A DNA stretch of 64,000 nt from Chloroflexota bacterium (GCA_016210205.1 JACQUO010000023.1:129788-193787); one strand, 5' to 3'; shown: positions 16,748 to 25,597, counted from the first letter of the stretch. A program made the numbers and translations. The notes: generated by a model not told the origin, from the letters alone.

Positions 16748-18085
16748 TTGATTAACCCTTACATCCCCAACACCGACGCCGACCGCCGAGCCATGCTGGA
16801 GACCATCGGCGTCTCCTCCGCGGAGGAGCTGTTCCGTGACATCCCGGCGCAGTTTCGTGACCCCCCCCTGCGCCTGCCCCGGCCCCTCTCGGAGCTGGAG
16901 CTGCGGCGGGAGCTGACGGCCCTGGCGGAGGAGAACACCCACGCCGAACGCTACGCTTGCTTTTTGGGAGGTGGCGCCTACCGCCACTTCGTCCCCGCGG
17001 TGGTGAGGCACATCATCTCCCGCAACGAGTTCGCCACCGCCTACACCCCCTATCAGGCAGAGGTGAGCCAGGGCACCCTCCAGGCCATCTACGAGTTCCA
17101 ATCTTTGATAAGCCTGCTCATGGGGATGGAGGTGGCCAACGCCGGCATGTATGATGGGGCCTCGGCCCTGGCGGAGGCGGCCCTCATGGCCTGCCGGGTC
17201 ACGGGACGGCGCACGGTCGCCTACCGGGAGACCCTGAACCCCCGCTGGCTGGAGGTGGTGCGCACCTACACCGCCCCCCAGGGCATCGAACTGCTGCCGC
17301 TCCGGGGCGGCGAGCGGCAGCGCCCCCGCCTGCCCCGTGGCCCGGAGCTCGCCGCTGTCCTGGTGCAGAGCCCCAACCACTATGGCTATCTGGAGGACTG
17401 GGAGACCTGGGCCGGGGCCGCCCACGCGGCCGGCGCCCTTCTGGTCGCCGCCGCCGACCCCATCGCCCTGGGCCTCTTCCGCCCGCCCGGCGACTGCGGG
17501 GCGGACATCGCGGTGGCCGAGGGCCAGCCGTTGGGCAGCGCCCTCTCCTTCGGCGGGCCGTATCTGGGCCTCTTCGCCTGCCGGGAGCGGGATGTGCGCC
17601 AGATGCCCAGCCGCATCGTAGGGCGCACCACCGACACGCAAGGGCAGGAGGGCTTCGTCCTCACCCTCCAGCCCCGGGAGCAGCACATCCGCCGCGAGAA
17701 AGCCACCTCCAACATCTGCACTAACGAGGCCCTGGTGTCCCTGGCAGCCACAGTGTATCTGGCGGCGCTGGGGCCGCGGGGCCTGCGGGAGATTGCGGAG
17801 CTTTGCTATCATAAAGCCCACTACGCCGCCCGGCGCATCCGGCAGCTGCCAGGTTATTCCGTGCAACGGGGATTGTTCTTTCAGGAGTTCCTGGTGGAGT
17901 GCCCGGCCCCGCCTGCGGAGCTCAACGCCGCGCTCCTAGAACGGGGCATCATCGGCGGGCTGGAGGCGGGCGAGCGCCACCCCCACGGGATGATATTATG
18001 TGTCACGGAGATGAACACGAGAGCGGAGATTAATCAGCTCGTGGCCGCCCTGGGGGAGTGGGGCGAGCCAGGCCGAAAGAAGTAG
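16748..18085 (+). CDS. gcvPA: glycine dehydrogenase (decarboxylating) subunit 1
   Basis: The non-PLP-lysine half of the split two-subunit P protein. Family features are YIPNTDADRRAMLETIGVSS at the N-terminus, FLGGGAYRHFVPAVV, FATAYTPYQAEVSQGTLQ, MYDGASALAEAALMA and the REKATSNICTNEAL segment. The start is a TTG at 16748 with AGGAG upstream. At 445 residues the length is normal. Its last 15 codons lie in the 87-bp block that is repeated 760 bp downstream. Confidence 0.94.
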   Translation: MINPYIPNTDADRRAMLETIGVSSAEELFRDIPAQFRDPPLRLPRPLSELELRRELTALAEENTHAERYACFLGGGAYRHFVPAVVRHIISRNEFATAYTPYQAEVSQGTLQAIYEFQSLISLLMGMEVANAGMYDGASALAEAALMACRVTGRRTVAYRETLNPRWLEVVRTYTAPQGIELLPLRGGERQRPRLPRGPELAAVLVQSPNHYGYLEDWETWAGAAHAAGALLVAAADPIALGLFRPPGDCGADIAVAEGQPLGSALSFGGPYLGLFACRERDVRQMPSRIVGRTTDTQGQEGFVLTLQPREQHIRREKATSNICTNEALVSLAATVYLAALGPRGLREIAELCYHKAHYAARRIRQLPGYSVQRGLFFQEFLVECPAPPAELNAALLERGIIGGLEAGERHPHGMILCVTEMNTRAEINQLVAALGEWGEPGRKK

Positions 18086-18127
18086 AGGAGGCTATCATGA
18101 GGACGAAAATGCTCGGGCTGGCCCTGG
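18041..18127 (+). repeat. 87-bp perfect direct repeat, copy 1
   Basis: Covers the last codons and stop of gcvPA, the GAGGAGG ribosome site and the first ten codons of lipoprotein gene 1. It is identical to 18801-18887 (offset 760 bp). Confidence 0.95.
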
Positions 18128-18759
18128 CGGGAATGCTGCTGGCGGCTTGCGGCGGCCCCGCGCCAGCGCCCACGGCTCCAACGGCAGTCACGCCGACCGC
18201 GGCCGCACCCGGAGCAACCGCCGCGCCCAGGGCAACCCCAGCCACACCCACACCCACTCGGGCCCCCACTCCGGCTACGACTCCCACTCCTATTCCCACC
18301 ATTCCGCCCCTGCAAGACCCCATGAGGGGACAGGTGGAAGCCTTCGGTAAGGCCCTGGCCGCCATCCAGAGCGATGGGGCAGTCTGGAAGGCCAACCTCA
18401 ATACCTTTGTCAGCGACAGCGCCACCATGCCCTTCGCCAGAAGACAAGAGACATACAATGGCCTGGGGCTCCGCCTCACCGCCTTGAAAAGCCGGATGGC
18501 CGAGCTGGCCGTCCCTCCCGTCGCCGAGGCGCGCCCTCCCTACGACAAGCTCCTCCAGCTCTGGGCCAAGCACACCGAGGTGTTCAGCCGGCAGCAGCTC
18601 TATGCCGCGGCGTCCTATAACCCGGATGAGGCCGCCCAGGTGGACGCCCAGGTGAAGGCCCTGGAGGCGGAAATCGCCCAGCTCAAGACCCAGTTCAACG
18701 GGCTGATGGACCCCTTGCTGGCCAAATACCAGCTCACCCGGGCTGGGGTGGGGCTGTAG
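18097..18759 (+). CDS. lipoprotein with Pro/Thr linker and helical domain, copy 1
   Basis: A 220-residue predicted lipoprotein inserted in the glycine cleavage operon. The signal peptide MRTKMLGLALAGMLLAAC has a lipobox with Cys18. A Pro/Thr/Ala-rich linker (about residues 19-70) leads to a helical C-terminal domain with no recognised family. The track start at 18058 lies inside gcvPA; ATG 18097 is used because it has GAGGAGG upstream and starts the signal peptide. It is paralogous to the next gene: the signal peptides are nearly identical and both C-termini end LLAKY.LTRA.VGL. The function is unknown; the product should sit on the outer face of the membrane, although its co-transcribed neighbours are cytosolic. 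Confidence 0.85.
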   Translation: MRTKMLGLALAGMLLAACGGPAPAPTAPTAVTPTAAAPGATAAPRATPATPTPTRAPTPATTPTPIPTIPPLQDPMRGQVEAFGKALAAIQSDGAVWKANLNTFVSDSATMPFARRQETYNGLGLRLTALKSRMAELAVPPVAEARPPYDKLLQLWAKHTEVFSRQQLYAAASYNPDEAAQVDAQVKALEAEIAQLKTQFNGLMDPLLAKYQLTRAGVGL

Positions 18760-18766
18760 GCGGGAA

Positions 18767-18842
18767 GATTGGCGCTACGAAACTGGAGATAGACCGGCTG
18801 GTGGCCGCCCTGGGGGAGTGGGGCGAGCCAGGCCGAAAGAAG
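18767..18842 (+). pseudogene. duplicated 3' remnant of gcvPA
   Basis: The codons before lipoprotein gene 2 read TKLEIDRLVAALGEWGEPGR followed by KK and a stop, matching the true gcvPA end TRAEINQLVAALGEWGEPGR. It has no start and can only be a by-product of the tandem duplication that copied the lipoprotein gene. Confidence 0.88.
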
Positions 18843-18887
18843 TAGAGGAGGCTATCATGAGGACGAAAATGCTCGGGCTGGCCCTGG
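18801..18887 (+). repeat. 87-bp perfect direct repeat, copy 2
   Basis: Identical to 18041-18127; includes the gcvPA tail remnant, ribosome site and start of lipoprotein gene 2. Confidence 0.95.
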
Positions 18888-19432
18888 TGGGGATGCTGCT
18901 GGCGGCGTGCGCTACACCGACGCCAACTCCTACGCCCATACCCACGCCAACTCCTACGCCCATACCCACGCCAACCCCTGACCCCATGAGGGCTCAGGTA
19001 ATCACCTTCGGGAAAGCGATTGCTGCTATCGAAACCGACAGCGTAGCTTTGAACGATGACTCCAAGACTTTTCTGAGCTACAGCTCAGGAATGACAGCGG
19101 CGGCTAGACTGACCAAGTATCAAGAGCTGGTGTCCCGCTTTAACGGGCTTAAGGACAGGGCGGCGCAAATCTCTCGTCCTCCCATCCCCGAGGCACGCGC
19201 CGCCCATGATAAGTACCTTCTAGGCTGGTCGAAAGGGGCCCAAGGGTTCACCTTACTAAACACCTTAATTCAATCGGGAAGAGCGCTTTCTCCCCAGGAA
19301 GGTGCCCAAATCCAGGCCCTAATGGATGAGGCCACTCTTCTTTATAAACAGTTCTATGAGCTAATGGATGACCTGCTCGCCAAATACAAGCTCACCCGGG
19401 CCGATGTAGGCCTGAAAGCAACGATAAAATGA
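18857..19432 (+). CDS. lipoprotein with Pro/Thr linker and helical domain, copy 2
   Basis: A 191-residue paralogue of the upstream lipoprotein. The signal peptide MRTKMLGLALVGMLLAAC carries Cys18, followed by a shorter linker built from TPTPIPTP units and a helical domain (PMRAQVITFGKAIAAI to LLAKYKLTRADVGL). ATG 18857 is preferred over the track start at 18818, which lies in the gcvPA remnant. The body of the gene is visibly richer in A and T than its neighbours. Its stop overlaps the gcvPB start as ATGA, so expression is coupled to the glycine cleavage operon. The function is unknown. Confidence 0.85.
   Translation: MRTKMLGLALVGMLLAACATPTPTPTPIPTPTPTPIPTPTPDPMRAQVITFGKAIAAIETDSVALNDDSKTFLSYSSGMTAAARLTKYQELVSRFNGLKDRAAQISRPPIPEARAAHDKYLLGWSKGAQGFTLLNTLIQSGRALSPQEGAQIQALMDEATLLYKQFYELMDDLLAKYKLTRADVGLKATIK
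18923..18970 (+). repeat. 24-bp tandem repeat in lipoprotein linker
   Basis: Two exact copies of a 24-bp unit starting CCAACTCCTACGCCC, with a partial third, encode the TPTPIPTP linker. Such units can expand or shrink by slippage. Confidence 0.9.
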
Positions 19433-20892
19433 TGTTCGCTGAGAAAGCCAGCCCCAGCCAACGCCAGTTGCTCATGGACCGCTCCCGCCCCGGGCGGCGG
19501 GCGGCCACGGTGCCGAGGCGGGATGTCCCCGCCGCGCCCCTGCACCCAGTCCGCTGGCGGCGCGCGTCGTTGCCCCTGCCCGAGGTCAGCGAGGGGGAAC
19601 TCGTCCGCTACTTCGTGGCCCTCTCCCAGCGCAACTACGGGGTGGACAGCGGCTTCTACCCCCTGGGCTCCTGCACCATGAAATACAACCCCAAGTGGCA
19701 CGACGAGATGGCCGCCCTGCCCGGCTTTGCCCAACTCCACCCTTTGCAGGAAGAGGAGTCGGCCCAGGGGGCGCTCCGCCTCATGCACGACCTCCAGGGA
19801 TACCTGGCGGACGTTACGGGCCTGGAGGCGGTAAGCCTGTGCCCCGCCGCCGGGGCTGGCGGCGAGTTGGCGGGGATGCTCATGATCCGGGCCTACCACC
19901 GCGCCCGCCGCGATGCTCAGCGCGCCCAGGTCCTCATCCCCGACTCCGCTCACGGCACCAACCCCGCCTCCGCGGCCATGGCCGGCTTTGAGGTGGCCCA
20001 TGTGCCCTCGGACAGCGACGGCAACACCGACCTGGAGGCTCTACGGGGGATGCTCTCGGGGCGCACCGCCGCCTTCATGGTGACCATGCCCAACACCCTG
20101 GGCCTCTTCGAGCCACGAATCGCCGCAGCCTGCCGCCTGGTGCACGAGGCCGGGGGCCTGGTCTATGGCGATGGAGCCAATCTCAACGCCATCCTGGGCC
20201 GGGCCAAGCTGGGGGAGCTGGGCTTCGACATCGTCCATATGAACCTGCACAAGACCTTCTCCACGCCCCACGGCGGCGGCGGGCCCGGGGCCGGGCCGGT
20301 GGCCGTGGCCCGCCGCCTGGCCCCCTACCTCCCCGAGCCCCAGGTGGCGCGCCAGGGCGGGGTCTACCATCTCGCGCGACCGCGCCGCTCCATCGGGAGG
20401 CTCACGGCCTTCCACGGCAACTTCGGGGTGCTGGTGCGGGCCTGGGCCTACATCCGCCTCATGGGGGCGGTGGGGCTGCGGCAGGTGAGCGAGAACGCGG
20501 TGATTAACGCCAACTACCTGCGGGTCCAACTCAAAGATGCCTACCAGCTTCCCTACGACCGCCCCTGCATGCACGAGGTGGTGCTCTCCGCCTCCCGCCA
20601 GCGGGCCAAGGGCGTACGGGCGCTGGACATCGCCAAGCGGCTGATTGACTATGGCTTCCACCCCCCCACCATGTATTTCCCCCTGATTGTGCCCGAGGCC
20701 CTGATGATTGAGCCTACGGAGACGGAGTCCAAAGAGACCCTGGACGCCTTCATCGCCGCCCTGCTGGCCATGGCCCAAGAGGCAGAGGAGAACCCTCAGC
20801 TGCTTCAGGAAGCGCCGCATCATACCCCCATCTCCCGCCTGGACGAGGCCAAGGCGGCCCGCCAGCCCGACCTGCGCTGGCGGCCCCGCTGA
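19429..20892 (+). CDS. gcvPB: glycine dehydrogenase (decarboxylating) subunit 2
   Basis: The PLP-binding half of the P protein, which decarboxylates glycine and loads the aminomethyl group on GcvH. Recognisable segments: FYPLGSCTMKYNPKWHDEMA, QGYLADVTGLEAVSLCPAAG, DSAHGTNPASAAMAGF and the PLP lysine in MNLHKTFSTPHGGGGPG. At 487 residues it is full length. The ATG overlaps the stop of lipoprotein 2 (ATGA). Confidence 0.95.
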   Translation: MMFAEKASPSQRQLLMDRSRPGRRAATVPRRDVPAAPLHPVRWRRASLPLPEVSEGELVRYFVALSQRNYGVDSGFYPLGSCTMKYNPKWHDEMAALPGFAQLHPLQEEESAQGALRLMHDLQGYLADVTGLEAVSLCPAAGAGGELAGMLMIRAYHRARRDAQRAQVLIPDSAHGTNPASAAMAGFEVAHVPSDSDGNTDLEALRGMLSGRTAAFMVTMPNTLGLFEPRIAAACRLVHEAGGLVYGDGANLNAILGRAKLGELGFDIVHMNLHKTFSTPHGGGGPGAGPVAVARRLAPYLPEPQVARQGGVYHLARPRRSIGRLTAFHGNFGVLVRAWAYIRLMGAVGLRQVSENAVINANYLRVQLKDAYQLPYDRPCMHEVVLSASRQRAKGVRALDIAKRLIDYGFHPPTMYFPLIVPEALMIEPTETESKETLDAFIAALLAMAQEAEENPQLLQEAPHHTPISRLDEAKAARQPDLRWRPR

Positions 20893-20937
20893 CGGCTGTC
20901 GCCCCTCGCCAGGTATGCCTGGTTCTGGAGCGATTCA

Positions 20938-20966
20938 TTGACGATTTATGCAACTTGGACTACAAT
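20938..20966 (+). promoter_or_regulatory. promoter for two-component system
   Basis: TTGACG (20938-20943), 17 bp, TACAAT (20961-20966), about 30 bp before the histidine kinase start. Confidence 0.62.
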
Positions 20967-20997
20967 GCCCTTGCAGACGGTCTAGGAGGGTGGCACC

Positions 20998-22356
20998 ATG
21001 ACCATGAACACCCTCAAATGGATTGCCATCATAGCGCCAGCGGCTTTCGTTGGTCTTTTTGAGTTCATTCGCCACGAGTATTTCCACGAGCATGTGCCCA
21101 GCGTCCTGGGCAACCTCGCCACCATGGCCATCGCCCTGTCCTTCACCGGCCTCTTCGCCCACTTCATCTTCTCCAACGTTCGCAATCTGCAGGAGAAGAT
21201 AATCCGTCAGAACCAGCATCTGTCCACCATCAACGCCATCACCAACGACATCAACCGCACCCTGGACTTGGAGACCATCCTCAGCAATTCCCTGGAGCAA
21301 CTCGGCAGCCTGTTTGACCTTAAGTGCAGCGGCATATACCTCAAAGACTCCCAGGGCCGACCCTTCCTGGCCCACCATAAAGGTCTGACTCCGGCGGCAT
21401 TGAAAGGGCTAACAGCATCCGGCGCTGCCCCACCGCCGCCCCCCTGCGGCTGTTCCCAGGCCATGGATAATAAGGCGCCTGTGCTCATCCTGGAAGCCCA
21501 ACAGGACCTCCGTTGCTCGCCCGTGCTCCTGGACGAGGTTTTGCCCTATACCTGCGCTAGTTTTCCCCTAAAATCCCGGGGGGAAATCATGGGGGCCATG
21601 TTCTTACTAAAAAAGTCCGGGTCCCCCAACTTTTCCCCTTCGGACATGGCCCTCTTGGAGGCCATCAGCCACCAGATGGGTTCTGCCATCGAGAACGCTC
21701 GCCTGCACCAGCAGATAGCCGAGGTCTCCGTCATGGAGGAGCGGGACCGCATTGCCCGAGAGCTCCACGACAGCTTGGCCCAAGTCCTGGGCTACCTGAC
21801 TTTGAAGACCGCCACCACCCGAGATTACCTGGAGCGCCACCAGGAACATCAGGCTTTAGAGGAGATAAAGGAGATGGGAGGGGTGGCGGAGCAAGCCTAT
21901 AAGGACACCCGGGAGGCCATCCTGGGCCTGCGCACCTCCGTCAGCCCCGAAGAGGGCCTCATCCGGAGCCTGAGAGAATACCTACGCAAATTCGACCGCC
22001 AGAGCGGAATAAAGACGGAGTTGGTGGTAGCACGGGGGACGGTCATACAATTCACCCCCAAGGCGGAGGTTCAGCTCATCCGCATCATCCAAGAGGCCTT
22101 AACCAATGTGCGTCGCCACTCCGGGGCCCGCCACGCCTGGGTTCGCATGGAGCGGGTCAAGGGCCAGGTGAAGATAACGGTAGAGGACGACGGCCATGGG
22201 TTCGACCCCGCCGCCGTGACACAGAGCAAAGATGGCCGGGTCTTCGGCCTCCAGACCATGCGGGAGCGCACGGAGAGCATCGGCGGCTCATTCCAAATTC
22301 ACTCTACCCTGGGCCGGGCCACCAAGGTCGTCGTCTCCTTGCCTGAGAAAGGATAA
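20998..22356 (+). CDS. NarL-type sensor histidine kinase with GAF domain
   Basis: A 452-residue membrane sensor. Two N-terminal membrane helices (about residues 7-25 and 38-58) are separated by a short His-rich loop (RHEYFHEH). A coiled linker leads to a GAF domain (about 85-235) that could bind a ligand or cofactor. The HisKA_3 dimerisation helix has the phospho-acceptor His257 in RIARELHDSLAQ, and the ATPase domain has NVRRHSGARHAW and EDDGHGFDP. It is followed 20 bp later by its response regulator. The signal is unknown; position just before the Rieske/cytochrome b genes suggests a redox or respiratory cue. Confidence 0.92.
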   Translation: MTMNTLKWIAIIAPAAFVGLFEFIRHEYFHEHVPSVLGNLATMAIALSFTGLFAHFIFSNVRNLQEKIIRQNQHLSTINAITNDINRTLDLETILSNSLEQLGSLFDLKCSGIYLKDSQGRPFLAHHKGLTPAALKGLTASGAAPPPPPCGCSQAMDNKAPVLILEAQQDLRCSPVLLDEVLPYTCASFPLKSRGEIMGAMFLLKKSGSPNFSPSDMALLEAISHQMGSAIENARLHQQIAEVSVMEERDRIARELHDSLAQVLGYLTLKTATTRDYLERHQEHQALEEIKEMGGVAEQAYKDTREAILGLRTSVSPEEGLIRSLREYLRKFDRQSGIKTELVVARGTVIQFTPKAEVQLIRIIQEALTNVRRHSGARHAWVRMERVKGQVKITVEDDGHGFDPAAVTQSKDGRVFGLQTMRERTESIGGSFQIHSTLGRATKVVVSLPEKG

Positions 22357-22376
22357 AGAGCCCCCAGGAGGCTAAC

Positions 22377-23054
22377 ATGAACCCTATCCGCATTTTGCTG
22401 GTGGACGACCAGGTCCTGTTTCGTAAGGCCCTGGCATCTCTCATCAATTCCCAGCAGGGCATCATGGAGGTGGTAGGAGAGGCCGGGGACGGCCAGGTGG
22501 CCCTGGAGGCGGCCCGGAACCTCCAACCAGACCTCATCCTCATGGATGTCCGCATGCCCGGGGTCGACGGCTTGGAAGCCACTCGCCTCATCAAGGAGGA
22601 ACTCCCCACGACAAAAATCGTCATGCTTACAGTCTCCGATGAAGAGGGGGATGTCTTCGAGGCCATCAAGCTGGGGGCTCAGGGCTATCTTTCTAAAGAC
22701 CTCAAACCCAACCAACTCTTCGAATTCATCAAAGGGGCGGCTGAAGGCGAAATCGCCATCACCCCTGGAATCGCCAGCAAAATCCTCCAGGAATTCCGCC
22801 AGCACCCCCCTCGCCGGGCGGAGCCCAAGAAGCTGCCGGGGTTGGAACTGACGGCCCGGGAAAAAGAGGTCCTGCGGCTGGTAGCGGAGGGAGACACCAA
22901 CAAACAGATTGCTCTTACCCTCTTCGTGGCCGAAGGGACGGTGAAGAACCACTTCCATAACATCTTGGTCAAGCTCCAGCTCAAGAACCGGGCTCAGGCC
23001 GCCGCCTTTGCCTTGCGGGAGGGGCTGGTGCCCCTGAACCCCCCCGAACACTAG
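22377..23054 (+). CDS. NarL/FixJ-type response regulator
   Basis: A 225-residue DNA-binding response regulator. The receiver domain has the acidic pair (LLVDDQ), the phospho-acceptor Asp57 in LILMDVRMPGVDG, and Lys in YLSKDLKPN. The C-terminal LuxR-type HTH is LTAREKEVLRLVAEGDTNKQ through VKNHFHNILVKLQLKNR. It pairs with the kinase upstream. The next operon encodes the bc-type complex and is a natural candidate target. Confidence 0.93.
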   Translation: MNPIRILLVDDQVLFRKALASLINSQQGIMEVVGEAGDGQVALEAARNLQPDLILMDVRMPGVDGLEATRLIKEELPTTKIVMLTVSDEEGDVFEAIKLGAQGYLSKDLKPNQLFEFIKGAAEGEIAITPGIASKILQEFRQHPPRRAEPKKLPGLELTAREKEVLRLVAEGDTNKQIALTLFVAEGTVKNHFHNILVKLQLKNRAQAAAFALREGLVPLNPPEH

Positions 23055-23276
23055 CCCCCACTTACCGCTCCCTGCCCTCCCCCCACCACACCATTTCTTT
23101 CAACCTAGCCTTTACCCCGGGCCGTGAAACCAGGACGGCGCAGGGATATATATCTTATGGCCATGGGCGAAGCACAAGATATGCCGAGCGATATATGGAC
23201 GGAGTCTGTGTCTCGTGGGAAAATTGAATTGTGAAACCATTCATTTGGGCTAGAACAAAGATGACAGGAGAATAAC

Positions 23277-23837
23277 ATGGCGAACACAATAGCCCACACG
23301 ACACCTAGCTCCACTCCAAAAGGCGCCATAGGCCGGCGGCAATTCATGGCCTATGGGACAGGCGTGATTGGGGCCGTCATCGCCTCCATCGTGGGGATTC
23401 CTATCATAAACTATTTCATTTCACCAGCTCTGGGCCATAGCCAGGCCACCGCGAAGTCGGAATGGAAGGAAATGGGAGTGATATCCCAGTTCCCTGTAGG
23501 GGTGCCCACAAAAGTGGAGTATTCGGAAATCCAGAAGACCGGCTGGGAGGTGGCAGAGGCCAGGAAAACCGTCTGGGTGGTGAACCAGGGCAATGGCCAG
23601 GTTACCGCGTACAATCCCCGGTGCACCCACCTCGGTTGCGCCGTTTACCACGACGAGAAGGCCAACACCCTCAACAGCCCCTGCCATGGCGGCGTCTTCC
23701 GGGTCTCCGATGGCAAGGTGCTGGCAGGCCCACCTCCCAGGGCGCTGGATACCCTTCCAGTAAAAGTTGAGAACGGGCACATATCCGTCATCTACAAGGA
23801 CTTCCGGGTGGGCACCACCGAGAAGATTGAGCTCTAG
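23277..23837 (+). CDS. Rieske iron-sulfur protein of a bc-type complex
   Basis: A 186-residue Rieske protein carrying electrons from quinol to cytochrome c. It has an N-terminal membrane anchor (YGTGVIGAVIASIVGIPI) preceded by GRRQFM, which looks like a Tat motif. The [2Fe-2S] ligands are in CTHLGC and SPCHGGVF. The 222-bp gap upstream contains a weak TTGTGA-16-TAGAAC possibility, so the operon may need an activator such as the adjacent response regulator. The cytochrome b gene follows 24 bp downstream. Confidence 0.93.
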   Translation: MANTIAHTTPSSTPKGAIGRRQFMAYGTGVIGAVIASIVGIPIINYFISPALGHSQATAKSEWKEMGVISQFPVGVPTKVEYSEIQKTGWEVAEARKTVWVVNQGNGQVTAYNPRCTHLGCAVYHDEKANTLNSPCHGGVFRVSDGKVLAGPPPRALDTLPVKVENGHISVIYKDFRVGTTEKIEL

Positions 23838-23861
23838 GACAAAGCCGAGGAGGTTTCCATC

Positions 23862-24533
23862 GTGCTGAACCGGTTTTACAATTTCCTCGATGAGCGCTAC
23901 CGTGTCACCCCGCTGTTGCGGGACATCGCCGACCACCAGGTCCCCGACCACGCCAACCCCACTCGCGACATGCGAGCCTTCGTCTACTGTCTGGGGGGCA
24001 TCTCCTTCATGGTCGCCATCCTGCTGTTCACCACCGGGGTCTTACTGGCGGTCTACTATGTCCCGGCCCCGGAGCGTGCCTACGACAGCATCCAATACAT
24101 TATGAACGGGGTAGCCTTCGGCCCCCTGATTAGGGGCATCCACCACTGGGGGGCCAGCCTCCTCATCATCACCATGGTCCTCCACATGCTGCGGGTTTTC
24201 TTCCACGGCGCTTACAAAGATCCCCGGCAACTCAACTGGGTGGCGGGGCTGCTCCTCCTGATGGCAGTGATGGGAATGGGCTTCACGGGCTATCTCCTGC
24301 CCTGGGATCAGAAAGCCTACTGGGCCACCAATGTAGGTACCTTCATGGCAGCCACGGTCCCCTTCATTGGGGATTTCATAATGCGGGTCCTGCGGGGTGG
24401 CCCGGAGCTGGGGGCCATTACCCTAATCCGCTTCTATGCCCTCCACGTGTTGGTGCTACCAGCCATCATAGGCCTTTTGCTGGCTTTCCATTTCCTGATG
24501 ATACGCCGCCAGGGCATCTCCGGCCCACTATGA
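23862..24533 (+). CDS. cytochrome b (N-terminal, b6-like) subunit
   Basis: A 223-residue b6-type cytochrome with four transmembrane helices that holds two b hemes. Heme-ligand His pairs lie in GIHHWGASLLIITMVLHMLR and RFYALHVLVLPAII...AFHF. The quinol site has GYLLPWDQKAYW. The start is a GTG at 23862 with GAGGAGG upstream. The split into separate b6-like and subunit IV-like genes resembles cytochrome b6f and some Gram-positive bc complexes. Confidence 0.93.
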   Translation: MLNRFYNFLDERYRVTPLLRDIADHQVPDHANPTRDMRAFVYCLGGISFMVAILLFTTGVLLAVYYVPAPERAYDSIQYIMNGVAFGPLIRGIHHWGASLLIITMVLHMLRVFFHGAYKDPRQLNWVAGLLLLMAVMGMGFTGYLLPWDQKAYWATNVGTFMAATVPFIGDFIMRVLRGGPELGAITLIRFYALHVLVLPAIIGLLLAFHFLMIRRQGISGPL

Positions 24534-24569
24534 CTCGGGGCAATCCCCTTAAGATTAGGAGTGACAGGC

Positions 24570-25589
24570 ATGATTGAGCCAGGCTCATTGGGGGCCAAAG
24601 AGACTAAGGCAACCCGCCAGCCAGCAACCTTCTGGCCGGAGTTCATCTTCATCGAGGCGGTGGTGGCTCTGGCGGTAACCTTGGGGTTGCTAATAGGCGC
24701 CTCCTTGCTCTCTATACCGCACGAGAGAATAGCCGACCCCATCGACTCTTCCTACATACCCAGGCCTGAATGGTATTTCTTGTTTCTCTTCGAGCTGCTT
24801 AAGTATTTCCCCGGCGAGTTGGAGTGGGTCGGGGTGGCGGTCATCCCCACCATCGTGGTGCTCATCCTCCTGCTCCTGCCCTTTATCGACCGCAGCCCAG
24901 CGCGGAGGCCCACGGCCCGCCCTATAGCTTCCAGCCTGGCTATCATCGGCCTGCTGGGCATCGTTTTCCTCACTTACCGGGCCCTAGCGGCCACGCCCCC
25001 CACGGTCACTTCTCACACGCTGCTGGTGGCCCAGGGCGAGAAGCTCTTCCAGGAGGCAGGCTGTCTCGGTTGCCACAGTCGGGGACCCATTATCGGGGGC
25101 AACTTCGGGGGAGACCTCGCCAATGTGGGCAATCGCCGCACCCTGAGCTGGGTGCACCGCTTCATCGAGAACCCCGGCCGCATCGACCCCGACTCCAAGA
25201 TGCCGGCGTTTCTGGGCCAGCTAAGCCATGAGCAGGTGGAGGCCATCTCCCTCTACCTGATGGAGCAACGCATCGGCCCCGCTACCGCCTCCGCCCCCGT
25301 CCCCGTAGCAACAGCACCAGCCAAGCCCGAGACCAGCGCAGGCGTGAAATCCCCCGCCGCAGAGCTGAGCATCGGGGAGACCTCCTTCAAGCAGAACTGC
25401 AACATGTGTCATCCCGGCGGCGGTGTGGGTGTCGGCCCCCCACTGAAGCAAGGGGCCTACAAGGGCACCCAGGCTGAATTCACCAAAATCATCCGCCAGG
25501 GCAAGGGGGCCATGCCACTCTTCCCCCCAACGCGCATCGACGATGGTGAGCTCCAGACCCTGTACCAATACATAAGCGCACTGCAATAG
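24570..25589 (+). CDS. cytochrome b C-terminal (subunit IV-like) fused to diheme cytochrome c
   Basis: A 339-residue fusion. The N-terminal half has about three membrane helices with the PEWY motif (YIPRPEWYFLFLFELLKYFP) of the quinol-oxidation site. After a fourth helix (LAIIGLLGIVFLTYRALAA) come two cytochrome c domains with CLGCH and CNMCH heme sites, joined by a Pro/Ala-rich linker. The track start GTG 24561 leaves no spacing to AGGAG; ATG 24570 (MIEPGSLGAKE) is better. The fused cytochrome c probably takes the place of cytochrome c1. No separate c1 gene is present. Confidence 0.92.
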   Translation: MIEPGSLGAKETKATRQPATFWPEFIFIEAVVALAVTLGLLIGASLLSIPHERIADPIDSSYIPRPEWYFLFLFELLKYFPGELEWVGVAVIPTIVVLILLLLPFIDRSPARRPTARPIASSLAIIGLLGIVFLTYRALAATPPTVTSHTLLVAQGEKLFQEAGCLGCHSRGPIIGGNFGGDLANVGNRRTLSWVHRFIENPGRIDPDSKMPAFLGQLSHEQVEAISLYLMEQRIGPATASAPVPVATAPAKPETSAGVKSPAAELSIGETSFKQNCNMCHPGGGVGVGPPLKQGAYKGTQAEFTKIIRQGKGAMPLFPPTRIDDGELQTLYQYISALQ

Positions 25590-25597
25590 GGAAAAAG

